Assembly (NCBI RefSeq): GCF_000210295.1 | Contig: NC_026738.1 | Span: 124,001 to 188,000 of the forward strand | Source: Trypanosoma brucei gambiense DAL972 | Taxonomy: Eukaryota; Euglenozoa; Kinetoplastea; Trypanosomatida; Trypanosomatidae | Direction of reading: 5' to 3' | DNA: 64,000 nt | Shown here: positions 49,851-61,641 of the stretch, one piece after another | Numbering within the stretch: the first letter of the stretch is position 1 | Layout: each line of letters opens with the position of its first letter | Notes under the pieces: generated by a model | Told to the model about the DNA's origin: nothing | Database searches by the model: none | Seen by the model: only the letters and a program-made list of their open reading frames with translations | Position numbers and translations under genes: made by a program

Positions 49851-52800
49851 AAAAACTTTCCTCCGTAATAGTTTTTCTATGCATATATAAGAAAGGAAAG
49901 AACGAATAACAAAGAAAGTGGTAAAGATGGACCATTCCTTTCGCAAGCTCCCATTACAAAAGAAAAAAGGCAGAGCAGGCATTTGTGGATTATGCAAGAG
50001 CGTCCGAGTCAGTGGATCGTGTGTAAATCACTGTGGCGCTGAGTCGCTGCAAGTATATTCTCACCTAAAGAGGTGAATGGGACGGTTCCTGTACAGTTCA
50101 AACCCCAGAGTGAGGACAAACAAGACCTTGTCAAACGCTAGTTCCCCAACCTGCGGGGTGCCGCAACGATCCGCTGCCTGGATCAATGCTGCTCATAATC
50201 AGAAGGGACCTCCTCAGCCCAAAGGTAAACAAATCATCAGGAATTAGAAACAGCTTCCTTGCAAACAACCTAATCATCATACGCGGAGACACGGGTCTAA
50301 AAAGCATCTGTAAAATGTCACAACAAGGAATCGGCTGCAATGCGCGGTGGCCCATAAAACCATGTGATGACGTGTGTGTGAATGTGTGCTGGAAAGAAAG
50401 TGCACATGCCTCGGGATCATGCATGCTGGCACCTTTTAATTCCGTGAAAACAGCAAGAAGATAAAGGAAAACAAAAGATGTGGGGCCGCCAGATTTAACA
50501 CTTCGTTCATGTGAGGAAGCAGAGAGGCACAAAAAGGGCCTCGGGGAATTCACAAAAGGGACCACCAAAGTTGCAGGTCATCTCATCCATTTGTCCCAAA
50601 GCGTCCCCGCCACGGGGAGCAATGCGAGACAAAGATCTGCTTTACCTGCATATTTCGCCTACGTTATGCAATCGCGCTGCGGCTCAGTGGCTAACCTAAC
50701 GATAAAAGCGCATCAATGGGAAAGGAAAGGAGCATGGAAAGCACCCCAAACAGGGAGCAAAGCACAGACAACGTACAGAGGGAACTACAGCCGCCATATA
50801 TCTATGATAAAATGTTTGAACAAAGGCAATCACTATGGGAACGCATGCCGCGACGTGTCTCGGGTAACCTCCAAGGCGGTTCTTTAGAAGCGAAAAGGAG
50901 ACCTGTCTGAGGAAGCGGTGGAGAGCAAAGAAAGGAAAAAGATTAAATTGGCCCTTTCGTCTACCGACCGTACCGACTGGGTGGGCGGTTGAGGAAACGC
51001 AACGACACGGGTCGCTCAAAGCGCGGCAGGAAGAAAATTTCTCCGAAAACCCACAGGACAAATCACCAGGAAAATAAGGCATGGAGGTGGAATGTCAAAT
51101 GTGCCCGAGGAAGTTGCAGAGAAAGGGGGAATTGGCAGGCTACAAGTGCGACAAACCGATTCACCGTGTCAAAAACCGATGACATGGTCATGCGAACAAG
51201 CTGAAAACAAAGTTCCCCATTCACCGCAATAAATGCTGTTCGCACTGTGTAACAAGACACGGCCGAAGGAGTACCAGCGCCAAATTGTAAAAAAAAAAAA
51301 AGAAGCGCATAAACAATTAAAGGGCTGATTATGAAAACGAAGCGAAAGGAAAAAGAGAATGGCAAAAAGGAAGACAGCAAAAACATTGAACTTCCTGAGG
51401 GATCAGGGCAGGCATTGCAAAAGTCACTGACTGAAACGCAGAGTAGAACACGATACGAAAGAGGATGGTGCGATTATTAGCGTGTTCATATGTCGGAACC
51501 CATTCTGTACACAGGGAACAAACACTTGGTGGAAGTTGGAATGAAAAAAGATACAAATGATAAAGCATCTCCGGCATCAAAGACAGCTCCAAAGACCCTC
51601 CAACGCTCGCAGGACAAAATGCGTGCAACAAAGTCACCTCACTGAACTCATGCAGTGGAAGGGCGAATGCGAAATAGGAAAAAAAGCACAACACTGTAAA
51701 ATGTGGGTACTACTCACCTTCCCCAAAACCGTCACAACACCCCTCCCCAGGAAGCGCTGCGTAGAGAAAGCGGTCGAAAATGCCGCAAACAGATGGTTGC
51801 CGTTTCGCATGCAACTGGTACGTTTTCTATGCAAGCTATTTAACCAAAGGATTTGGAGCTAAACACAGAGGAGCGCCAACAGACTCAAGATAAATGTCAA
51901 AGGAATTCACACTGAAACAACAGTGGGTTAGGAAAAAGGAAAAGGGGGACTACTTCGCCGACAGCCAAGCCTACCTACATTCCGCCACGCCACACTTTGA
52001 AGAACCCGGCGTGTGAGTGCTGCTTGCGGCCGAGGGCACACAACTCATTGGTGCAAAAGGTGACAGTCACGCGGCGGTGTGGAACCGCACGATTCGATCA
52101 GATACTAGGGGAATAACTTTACTGCGGCGCCATGTCGGTAAGTAGCTTTGGGCCAACAAAAAACTGGCGATAGCACCAAGTGTGCGTGCCAACATCGGGA
52201 GCTCACACCTGATGCGTCACCCCTCAAGGGAAGTGCGGGGCGCACCAGTGGATGTCATAGAACTTCACCGAGCAGTGATGGTCAACATCTCCTCGATATG
52301 AGTGTGTGGAACGTAGCGGGTGAGCCCATTCACCAACAGCTTCTCTGCATTCATAGACCAAATCCACACGGAGAAATTTTCTCAGGACAGCCGACGAACT
52401 CTGACGGAAGAATTGGAACTGGTGGAACGCGCACGAATTGGAGAAATGTCTGAGGTGCGGCATCCGTGTTGCAACCGCAGGGGTTGTTCCTTGAATCACA
52501 GCCACACCACAACACTCAACACCTCAACTTACTAAACTCGATAAGGGGATTGCGAGGTGTCATCGCTCATTGAATGGGGGAACTGGTCGACATGCAGAGG
52601 TAGCTTCCAGGCCGCATGACAAATGAAGGGTGTTTCGTGCCGTTCTGAAAGCACAAGGCTCCGGTCCGTTGCAACTGGTGCGTCAAGAAAGTGTACGCGT
52701 CGGGGCCATTCAACCTTCTGGCGGCTATATGAGACGGTGCTCCAAAACCGACTACCGGCAGGAGAAACATTTCGTTGATCCCTACGCGCCCCGGGCAACA
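49851..52800. other. Gene-free pericentromeric sequence between VIPER and ingi relics
   Basis: No intact gene is seen. Open frames are short (at most about 150 codons) on both strands and none shows a domain I can defend. GC is intermediate, with a 12-A run at 51290-51301. Because the plus-strand ingi relic to the right lacks its endonuclease part, the 5' half of that element could lie here in eroded form, but I found no motif to prove it. Confidence 0.45.
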
Positions 52801-54560
52801 GATTACTTATCCTCGCCCTTAAGGCATTCGACGTGAGTTTATGGAATGGAATCGTACCTGCTGCACGGGAGAGTTATCAATAATTTCCATACAGAAACAC
52901 CCTAAGAAGGTGGAGCGTTTGGATGTCCACGAGGCGGTGAAAGCGATGAGTTGCGCGCGCGAAGCCATCGAGAACATCGTTGGTAATGGAATTGGGGACT
53001 CTATGGGGGAGGGGCCCACACTAGAACCGGGATTTCGGCCGGGTCGCCCCACGCTAAGGCTGCTTCAGCGCTTCCAGATGGCCCTTGGTCACCCGTCGCC
53101 GTCGCACATGGGAGCGGCATTCATAGTTTACGCGAATGCCTTGGATGTCACACGGAAAGCGGCTGATGGTTTTATTTTACAGCAGAATGAAAGGAACGAA
53201 AGTTGGCAAAACACTGTTAAACAGCCGGACGCTTGCAAGAGGCATAAAGCAACTGCATCAGAGCGCACTGTGCCCCTCAGCCTCGGACTCGCAGAGCCAA
53301 CTCTTGGAAGCATTTCCGCTATCACATGACGGCTTTTTTGCGGATAATTTGGCGCTATCGGCGCGATACACGAAGAGGGACCCCGAAGACCGCACACCGC
53401 AGGGCAGCCCCGGCGTTGTGATACAATGGCAGCAAAAGTGACTTATGTACGCCCGCACGCCGGTGACGAAATGCAAACTGCTCAGCTACATTGAACACTT
53501 ATCGTCAATGTAACATCACGGTGGGGCTCGGGCTGGGGTTGGAAAAGTACCGAAGATGTTTTGGGACGGCGCGCTGCGCAAACACAGCGAATAGCAAGCC
53601 GCAGGGCGCTGAAAATAGAAACCGTTTGGGCGACGGCGTATCACCCAGATGAGGCGTTGCGTGCTTTACAATTCCGGTTTTTACAATTACGTGACACGTG
53701 CAGAGCTGATGTGTGGCATTAGTGCGTGTCAGAAGGTATTCGAGAGGCGACCGGAGCGGAGTGGCACAAAGACAGCCAAACCATCGAGGACGTATCGCAC
53801 GCGCACTATACAACCCCACCCGTAACTTCGTGCCGGGACGGAAGCCACTGATCCAAGCTTCTCCAACGCCTTCCTTTTCAATGCAACAGGGCCTTCCGCG
53901 GGAAGATAAGGCCCGTGTGCGCAAACTGTCCCGGAGAGGCTTAGATCGGCGAATGGACATTCTTAAACCAGAGGTCCGGCCAGACCCTCAGCCCAAGTGA
54001 GGACGAAAAAACGATACATCAGGTCAACAAAAGCGGCGGCGCACTTGCACGCGGGCCCTGTGTAGGACCCCTTGCACTGGCGGTGGGCCTGCGAAAGGCA
54101 CCGAATCCCTTCCTAATTCACAAGGCGGTGCTGCCCAGCCTCTCGATATACCCGCTTTCGTTCTCCACCATGCCGGAGGCGAGCGCAGTTACCATTACTG
54201 ACCCGTCCCTGCACAAATTGCGGTGGTCAGCTGTGACAATACCAGGCAGGAACAATTGCATTAGACCACAGTTTGTACTCCCCTGCTGCGGCGTGGCATT
54301 GAACGAAGGCGCGCGGCGAAATTGCGAAGAATGTCGCTGGCATGTCACAGTTGCCCGACCGGGGGTTTGCAGACACCGCGGCCTACTCGAAGCGTTTGTT
54401 GTGATCTGGGGAAATATACTCGGGGGCCCACCGGGACACATTTCACGACCAAATGCAAAGAATGGATGCGCGGGCCGACAGCGTTGGCTGGCACTGCTGG
54501 TGGTCGCCGCACAAAATCAACTCATGGGTGGCCCGTTCCAACGGTGGCAGGAACCGTAAT
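52800..54560 (+). mobile_element. Decayed ingi-clade non-LTR retrotransposon (DIRE-like)
   Basis: On the plus strand, ordered but frame-broken remains of an ingi-type polyprotein are seen. Reverse transcriptase signatures are GFRPGR at 53030-53047 and GAAFIVYANALD at 53111-53146, in the place of the family's FID-YARAFD motif A; the catalytic Asp is now Val. A post-RT segment with ALRALQFRFLQLRD lies near 53660-53700. A C-terminal Cys/His-rich piece (LPCCGVALNEGARRN, from about 54281) resembles the zinc finger of ingi. About 0.6 kb lies between the last two, where RNase H would be, but I could not identify its active site. Numerous stops make it inactive. It is much older-looking than the VIPER copy. 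Ingi assignment is inferred from motif order and host. Confidence 0.6.
52841..53329 (+). pseudogene. Reverse transcriptase fragment of the ingi-like relic
   Basis: A 162-codon open stretch carries LEPGFRPGRPTLRLLQRFQM, the pre-motif A block of non-LTR reverse transcriptases, then GAAFIVYANALD in the position of motif A. The first Asp of motif A is replaced by Val and no YADD box is found downstream in frame, so it is inactive. Confidence 0.55.
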
Positions 54561-55500
54561 TTCCACTGGCGACGCTTGCATCCCAACCAATCCCAACGAC
54601 CACGACCTCGGTGTTAACAACCTTCTTTCACGCTGAGGGACAAAAAAGGTGTACTAATTGCGGTGCGATATGGCAAACACCGAACGAGTGCAGTGACGAA
54701 TATGGCGGCGGATCTTCTGGCGTAGGCGCGTTCTTTTGAAAAATGAAATGCGGTGATGCGTCGCGTCCAGCGTATGATCCATCAGAACCCATGCAACCGC
54801 GGCCCGTACTGGCGGCTTCGCGAGTATCAACAACAGCAAGCCTCAACACTAAACATTCAAAGGCGTCACGACGGCACCACCTTCCCAGCCACATTTGTGA
54901 TACAAAGCAATCGGTTCGCGAGCTAAACAGGTCTTGAATTGAAAAGCAGGATGCAAGATGTAAAGCAATAACTACAAGACAGCGCATCTACCGCAAGAAA
55001 ACATTGTTTTACCCAACAAGCTACCATGCCCCGGAGGCAACATAGCCAACACCAAACGACAGCGCCATCCTGCAGAAGTTCTGCTTCTCCGGTCGCCTTG
55101 AATAACTTCAACTCACCACAAAACGACTCCAGCGCTTGACGCCACTCTTAGCTACGACTATTGAAAAACAGGGTAAACAGGAACCAAAATCATACAGCAC
55201 CCCCATTAACAAGAGAATAGACAGAAAAAACTAAGCAACAAACAAAGAAGTGGAAAAGTCGGCATGTCAGCAAGTCTAACATCTAGCATCGCCTCCTCAC
55301 CCTTCAACAAACGCATACCCAAAAGACAAAACAATGCACGAAAAATATTCACATCAGCAGAAGGAAATAAACCAAAAATACAAAATAAAGAAAAAAAACA
55401 TTTATCAGCGGTGAAGAGAACGGTACAACTAGAGAAAAAATAAGAATTAAAGAAAACACAATCAACAAACACAAAACATATTGAAACCAGAGACAAATGG
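54561..55500. other. Transition between ingi relic and satellite
   Basis: No gene is seen. The sequence becomes A-rich from about 55180 and especially 55370-55480 on the plus strand. That might include a decayed poly(A) end of the ingi relic, though nothing proves it. Immediately next to the satellite it ends in the left arm of a 14-bp inverted repeat described separately. Confidence 0.5.
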
Positions 55501-55536
55501 GTATGATTGTGCAACACTGTTTTTGCACAATCATAC
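55501..55536. repeat. 14-bp inverted repeat at left edge of the satellite
   Basis: The arm GTATGATTGTGCAA (55501-55514) is the exact reverse complement of TTGCACAATCATAC (55523-55536), separated by 8 nt. The right arm belongs to the normal satellite unit; the left arm is outside the repeat phase and occurs only at this border. It could form a hairpin or mark an inversion junction. Confidence 0.9.
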
Positions 55537-58012
55537 GCATGAATGCGTATTTGACGTGAAAATACGCAATAGTGCACAATTTGTGAACAAGCATGCAACA
55601 TTGTGCAGGTTGTGCAAGAATGCGTGTTTTACACCAAAACACCTTACATGTTGCATTGCAACACTGTTTTTGCACAATCATACGCATGAATGCGTATGTG
55701 ACGTGAAAATACGCAATAGTGCACAATTTGTGAGCAAACATGCAACATTGTGCAGGTTGTGCAAGAATGCGTGTTTTACACCAAAACACCTTACATGTTG
55801 CATTGCAACACTGTTTTTGCACAATCATACGCATGAATGCGTATGTGACGTGAAAATACGCAATAGTGCACAATTTGTGAACAAGCATGCAACATTGTGC
55901 AGGTTGTGCAAGAATGCGTGTTTTACACCAAAACACCTTACATGTTGCATTGCAACACTGTTTTTGCACAATCATACGCATGAATGCGTATGTGACGTGA
56001 AAATACGCAATAGTGCACAATTTGTGAACAAGCATGCAACATTGTGCAGGTTGTGCAAGAATGCGTGTTTTACACCAAAACACCTTACATGTTGCATTGC
56101 AACACTGTTTTTGCACAATCATACGCATGAATGCGTATGTGACGTGAAAATACGCAATAGTGCACAATTTGTGAACAAACATGCAACATTGTGCAGGTTG
56201 TGCAAGAATGCGTGTTTTACACCAAAACACCTTACATGTTGCATTGCAACACTGTTTTTGCACAATCATACGCATGAATGCGTATGTGACGTGAAAATAC
56301 GCAATAGTGCACAATTTGTGAACAAACATGCAACATTGTGCAGGTTGTGCAAGAATGCGTGTTTTACACCAAAACACCTTACATGTTGCATTGCAACACT
56401 GTTTTTGCACAATCATACGCATGAATGCGTATGTGACGTGAAAATACGCAATAGTGCACAATTTGTGAGCAAACATGCAACATTGTGCAGGTTGTGCAAG
56501 AATGCGTGTTTTACACCAAAACACCTTACATGTTGCATTGCAACACTGTTTTTGCACAATCATACGCATGAATGCGTATGTGACGTGAAAATACGCAATA
56601 GTGCACAATTTGTGAACAAACATGCAACATTGTGCAGGTTGTGCAAGAATGCGTGTTTTACACCAAAACACCTTACATGTTGCATTGCAACACTGTTTTT
56701 GCACAATCATACGCATGAATGCGTATGTGACGTGAAAATACGCAATAGTGCACAATTTGTGAACAAACATGCAACATTGTGCAGGTTGTGCAAGAATGCG
56801 TGTTTTACACCAAAACACCTTACATGTTGCATTGCAACACTGTTTTTGCACAATCATACGCATGAATGCGTATGTGACGTGAAAATACGCAATAGTGCAC
56901 AATTTGTGAACAAACATGCAACATTGTGCAGGTTGTGCAAGAATGCGTGTTTTACACCAAAACACCTTACATGTTGCATTGCAACACTGTTTTTGCACAA
57001 TCATACGCATGAATGCGTATGTGACGTGAAAATACGCAATAGTGCACAATTTGTGAACAAACATGCAACATTGTGCAGGTTGTGCAAGAATGCGTGTTTT
57101 ACACCAAAACACCTTACATGTTGCATTGCAACACTGTTTTTGCACAATCATACGCATGAATGCGTATGTGACGTGAAAATACGCAATAGTGCACAATTTG
57201 TGAACAAACATGCAACATTGTGCAGGTTGTGCAAGAATGCGTGTTTTACACCAAAACACCTTACATGTTGCATTGCAACACTGTTTTTGCACAATCATAC
57301 GCATGAATGCGTATGTGACGTGAAAATACGCAATAGTGCACAATTTGTGAACAAACATGCAACATTGTGCAGGTTGTGCAAGAATGCGTGTTTTACACCA
57401 AAACACCTTACATGTTGCATTGCAACACTGTTTTTGCACAATCATACGCATGAATGCGTATGTGACGTGAAAATACGCAATAGTGCACAATTTGTGAACA
57501 AACATGCAACATTGTGCAGGTTGTGCAAGAATGCGTGTTTTACACCAAAACACCTTACATGTTGCATTGCAACACTGTTTTTGCACAATCATACGCATGA
57601 ATGCGTATTTGACGTGAAAATACGCAATAGTGCACAATTTGTGAGCAAACATGCAACATTGGGCAGGTTGTGCAAGAATCGGGTTTTTAACCAAATNNNN
57701 NNNNNNNNNNNNNNNNNNNNNNNNNNNNNNNNNNNNNNNNNNNNNNNNNNNNNNNNNNNNNNNNNNNNNNNNNNNNNNNNNNNNNNNNNNNNNNNNTGCA
57801 TTGCAACACTGTTTTTGCACAATCATACGCATGAATGCGTATGTGACGTGAAAATACGCAATAGTGCACAATTTGTGAGCAAACATGCAACATTGTGCAG
57901 GTTGTGCAAGAATGCGTGTTTTACACCAAAACACCTTACATGTTGCATTGCAACACTGTTTTTGCACAATCATACGCATGAATGCGTATTTGACGTGAAA
58001 ATACGCAATAGT
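55509..58012. repeat. 147-bp tandem satellite array, CIR147-type centromeric repeat
   Basis: Units begin (at the phrase GCAACACTG) at 55511, 55658, 55805 and every 147 bp to 57569, then after the gap at 57803 and 57950; every spacing I measured within a contig is exactly 147. Fifteen starts lie before the gap and two after it, the last unit being cut at about 58012. Each unit contains the dyad CATACGCAT-GA-ATGCGTATG and several copies of GCACAA or its complement TTGTGC. The seven units from 56540 to 57568 look identical by eye; variation is concentrated at the array ends. In T. brucei a 147-bp repeat called CIR147 marks centromeres of several large chromosomes, and period, host and retroelement flanks all agree. 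The array is not coding although frames stay open on both strands, because 147 is a multiple of three. Confidence 0.95.
57697..57796. other. Assembly gap of 100 N inside the satellite
   Basis: Exactly 100 N characters, the usual placeholder for a gap of unknown size. The 147-bp phase is not kept across it: the unit starts at 57569 and 57803 are 234 apart. The last 40 or so bases before it depart from the repeat consensus in the way low-quality read ends do. The true array is therefore of unknown and probably greater length. Confidence 0.98.
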
Positions 58013-61000
58013 TTGCATTTTATGCTTTAATGTTTATGTTGCTCATGCTTTTTTTCACTTAGCATATTTTGCGTGAGAAGGGTTGTTGTAATTAGACTTG
58101 TTTTCACCTGATCGATGTGTTAATGGATATGAAATGGGAAAGGTGTCATGATGTGCTGCCATGTAAGTGTGAAAATTAATTTTTTTAGTTTTTTTTGTTT
58201 GCCGTGTTCTAAAGCGGTGTGTTGTTGTTTCTTTTTGATGCTGTCTTTATTTTTTTGTGGGGATTTTAGCGAAGCGGATGGAAATGTTGAGTTTGTGACA
58301 TTCTTTTTTTTTTCTTAGTGTGTCCTGCTTTCGCGAGAGCAAATGTTTAGGAGTACCGAATTTGTTGTATTGTTTTCTGTTTTGCTGTTAATGGCGAGGG
58401 GTCTTTCATGGAAAGTGTTTTCAAGACCCACAAGGGTTTATATTGCTTTACAAAGTGTACCGGAATTGCTTGATGCCACGAAAGGGGGACGTGATTGTAA
58501 GCGAAATAATGTGCCACGTAGTTGGACGGAATAACGTGATGGTAGGAAGAATCTGCGAAGAGGGGGGTCATACGAGGAGCCGCGTACGGAAGGCGATTGG
58601 GACCTGTCGCAACAATTTCACTACTTAAAGGCCAGTCTTTTTATGTTGCCATTTACTGCCGGCTTGGGCGCCGTGAGAGCGGGGGGGGGGCAGGGGACGT
58701 TTAGCGGCAGATGAATGGTTCGAAAAGGCATAATTTGCTCACTTTCCATCAAAGCAGCGAAAAGTGAAACATATTCGATAAAGCCAGTCTGCGCCACTCA
58801 CCAATGACAATGCCAATTTTTGTTTTTAATGTGCCGTTTCGTCGATCACATGACCGGGGACCGCCACTTTATGGAGATCCTGTTGGGATATATATATATA
58901 TATATATTGTGCATCCTTTCGAGCTGTTGGCGACATTTTCTCATGCTCTAGGTATTAAGTTCCTGCGAGTGACGCTGCATACCTGCTTGCAGCTCGTTGT
59001 TCTTTTATTAAGCGTTAGCGCTGAAACGGGCCTCGCACAGTGTCGTTATTGTGGTTTGAGGCGCCAACGAATAATTGCAGGGCCGCTGTCTTTCGCAATC
59101 CTGCATGAAGAAAGCCTCCCGCGAACAAAACGCAGCTGTTCCAAAGAGGCCGTATGAGGCGGTTTTACCTCATGTACAACCTGACGGAACGTTGGGAACG
59201 CCTTCGGCCATTGTGAATAAATCGCAAAACCACGTCAAGGCAACCACCTGTCCTTACCAGTGTGCGTGAGGTTGCCATAATTTGCATCATAAATTGCTCC
59301 CCGTAGATGCCGATGGATCTTTGCGGTTGCTTCATCCATGCAGTGACTCGCATGTGAAATGCATGACCATCCTATTGTTTGGTTGCAGAACACAGGCTGG
59401 AGTGCTAAACGCATCCTTCTCAAGCCTCGACGCGTCGTCCGCCGCAACAGAAACGGTATCCACGGCTTCAACACTTTTCCGCAACCGCCCGCGTTCTGAA
59501 CCGCCAGTGTGCTCCTCTTGCCCGACCTCCCTTTTCTTTTTTTAAAAGTTTCATCGCGTCCGATTAACTGCTGCTCTCCGTTCTTACGCTTCGTGGTGGT
59601 CTCTTAGTTCTCAACCCATCTCACTTTCCGCGCAGTATAGGACTGTGGCTCCGCGCAATCAACTGATACGCATATTTGAACAGGCTTTGCAGTAGCTTTA
59701 GCTTCATCCAATGCCAAGCCGTCAGTATTTTCCCTATTCCCCTTCTTTCCAGCGATGGTGGCTGGAAACTCAGTTATATGAATGTGTTCTTAACCGCGGA
59801 AGCGAAAAGAAGCAACCTTCAAAAACTTTCCTCCCTTTAAATGTTTCATTCCGCAGCCAAACCTTTGTTAGTGAGGGCATTCGTCTTGTTTCCTTCCTGA
59901 CTTAATGCATATCCAACTTAGCTTCGTCACTGGCATTCTCTGCACTCCTGCATGTTCCACCCTCATTTTTTTTTTTTCTTCTTCCAAACCCATCACTATT
60001 TATCCATTTCACGACACACACGCATATATGTATTGTCCATGCGCCATTTGGTCGTCGTCCCCGCATTCCTTCGGCAAACGTTTACTTTCGTTATCTTTTA
60101 AGAATTTCCTTTTGAATAATTAAATGTGTATAAGTAAAAAACTTGACGGAAGAGATAAGGGAGTGAGATGAGGTGCAATGGCGCCAATCAGTTGTTACCT
60201 CCCACCCCCAACGCACGGCCACGCGCATGCGGTGCGTTTGGAGCAGGTGTGAAGCAAAAGACAAAAGGAAAGTTGTAATTTAGCAATTTCTGCCCATTAA
60301 TCGCGTGCGAACGCACTGTATTAACCTTAAACCCGTGTGGTTGGCGGGAAAGATTATCTTTGACGCGTGATGGAAAGGGGGGGAGGGGAGGGCGCGGGCG
60401 GGCACCACATACATCTCTGTGTGTTGTCGTCTTTTTTCTTCAAATACTGCTTTTCTTTTCTTTTCTTTTCATTCCTTTAAAAACCCGCAGCTCACAACGA
60501 ACTAATTTCGCAAACTAAATACACCCCGTGAATTTCCCCCCTTGCTCCTTGCGCGTTGAGAGGCGTACTTCCGTTATTTCCCTCATGGCCGTTTCTTTTT
60601 TTTTTCCCTTAAACTTCCTTTCCCCTTTTAATTCATTAAGAAAGAGGAATCAAAACGCACACCCGCAATTCTCGCTCGTTTTTTTTTGCGGCCATAAGGG
60701 TGTTTTTTTTTTTCAAATTTATTTATTTAAAAATAAATAAATATATATAGATAGAACGCTGAACGTGTAGGACTGTTTCCCCCCTTTCCCACCTCACCAC
60801 CATTAACTCGCTTTTTTTCCTTTTTTTTTTTTCGTAATACATGTCATCTTATTCCCTCAACTTTCCTTTCCATCATGTCACGGGTTTTAAAATAAAGGGA
60901 AACACAAACAGACAAACTCAGCACCACTGGAACATCCCTGATATACCAAAAGCAAAAGAAAAAACTTGTATAGATACGTTGGAATATGAGTTTTGTGCTG

Positions 61001-61641
61001 ATGATACGAAACAAAAAAAACAACAAACAAAAGCAGGAGGATGACGCAACGCCATGAACAAAAATATGTTTCAAGGAAAAATGTTTGTATGAAATGCCGT
61101 CACCCTCCCCACGCATTAGTCATCAGTCAAAGCAATCAAATATGCTAATCAAATTAATATCAATGATTTTTTTTTAAAAAAAAAGTAATTTCTATTTTTA
61201 CTTCAGACAAAAAATGAGAAGGCGGAGCCAAAATTATAAAAATATTTATACCTGCATAAGCTCATAAGAATATATATATATATATATATAAATACCATTA
61301 AATATAAAAAAGAAAAAAAGTCAACATATGACCCTTCTCGCTATTTCTCCCTCATTCCTTTTTATCTTACAAAAACCCATTTCACCAATTTACACCAGTG
61401 AAGCGGTCATATGTTAGGGGAGGCGAACTCCCGCCCCCTTTTCTCTTTTTTTTCCCTTAATTTTGTGTCTTCTCCATTAATTTCCAGCTAAAAATTCTTT
61501 CAGTTTCCTTCTTACTGCTGCAGCTTCCGATGAAAATATTACCGCAGACGTGAGGTGAAGAAGAAGAGGGAGGGGGAGGGGGGAGGAAACAAATAACGCA
61601 TTGGCATAAAAATTTTGGTGCATGTGCATATGTGCAAAATT
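58013..61641. other. Gene-free region between satellite and ISG-like gene
   Basis: No gene is supported in 3.6 kb. From 58013 to about 58330 the sequence is strikingly T- and G-rich on the plus strand. A 10-G run lies at 58680-58689 and a TA run at about 58889-58907. From about 59.9 kb it becomes ordinary AT-rich spacer with T runs, including two G-rich plus-strand clusters (about 60376-60402 and 61568-61587) and a TA run (61270-61290). The 117-codon plus-strand frame at 58804 includes a TA-microsatellite IYIYIYI run and has no domain I can name. The last part before 61642 should be the 3' UTR of the ISG-like gene. Confidence 0.55.

Noticed and set aside
50040..50120. Possible tRNA gene suggested by GGTT...GTTCAAACC wording
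   Set aside because: I could not pair an acceptor stem or an anticodon arm; it does not fold as a cloverleaf by eye.
55509..58012. CRISPR array
   Set aside because: Units are directly adjacent copies without unique spacers, in a eukaryotic genome; it is a satellite.
55509..58012. The 177-bp minichromosome repeat of T. brucei
   Set aside because: The period is 147, not 177, and the array lies among housekeeping genes.
55349..58030. Two very long open frames (849 codons plus strand, 889 codons minus strand) across the satellite
   Set aside because: They arise because the unit is 147 bp, a multiple of three, with one stop-free frame per strand; the product is a meaningless 49-residue repeat spanning an N gap, and both strands cannot be the gene.
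58804..59157. A 117-codon plus-strand frame right of the satellite
   Set aside because: It contains a TA-microsatellite IYIYIY run and no domain; likely chance or eroded DNA.
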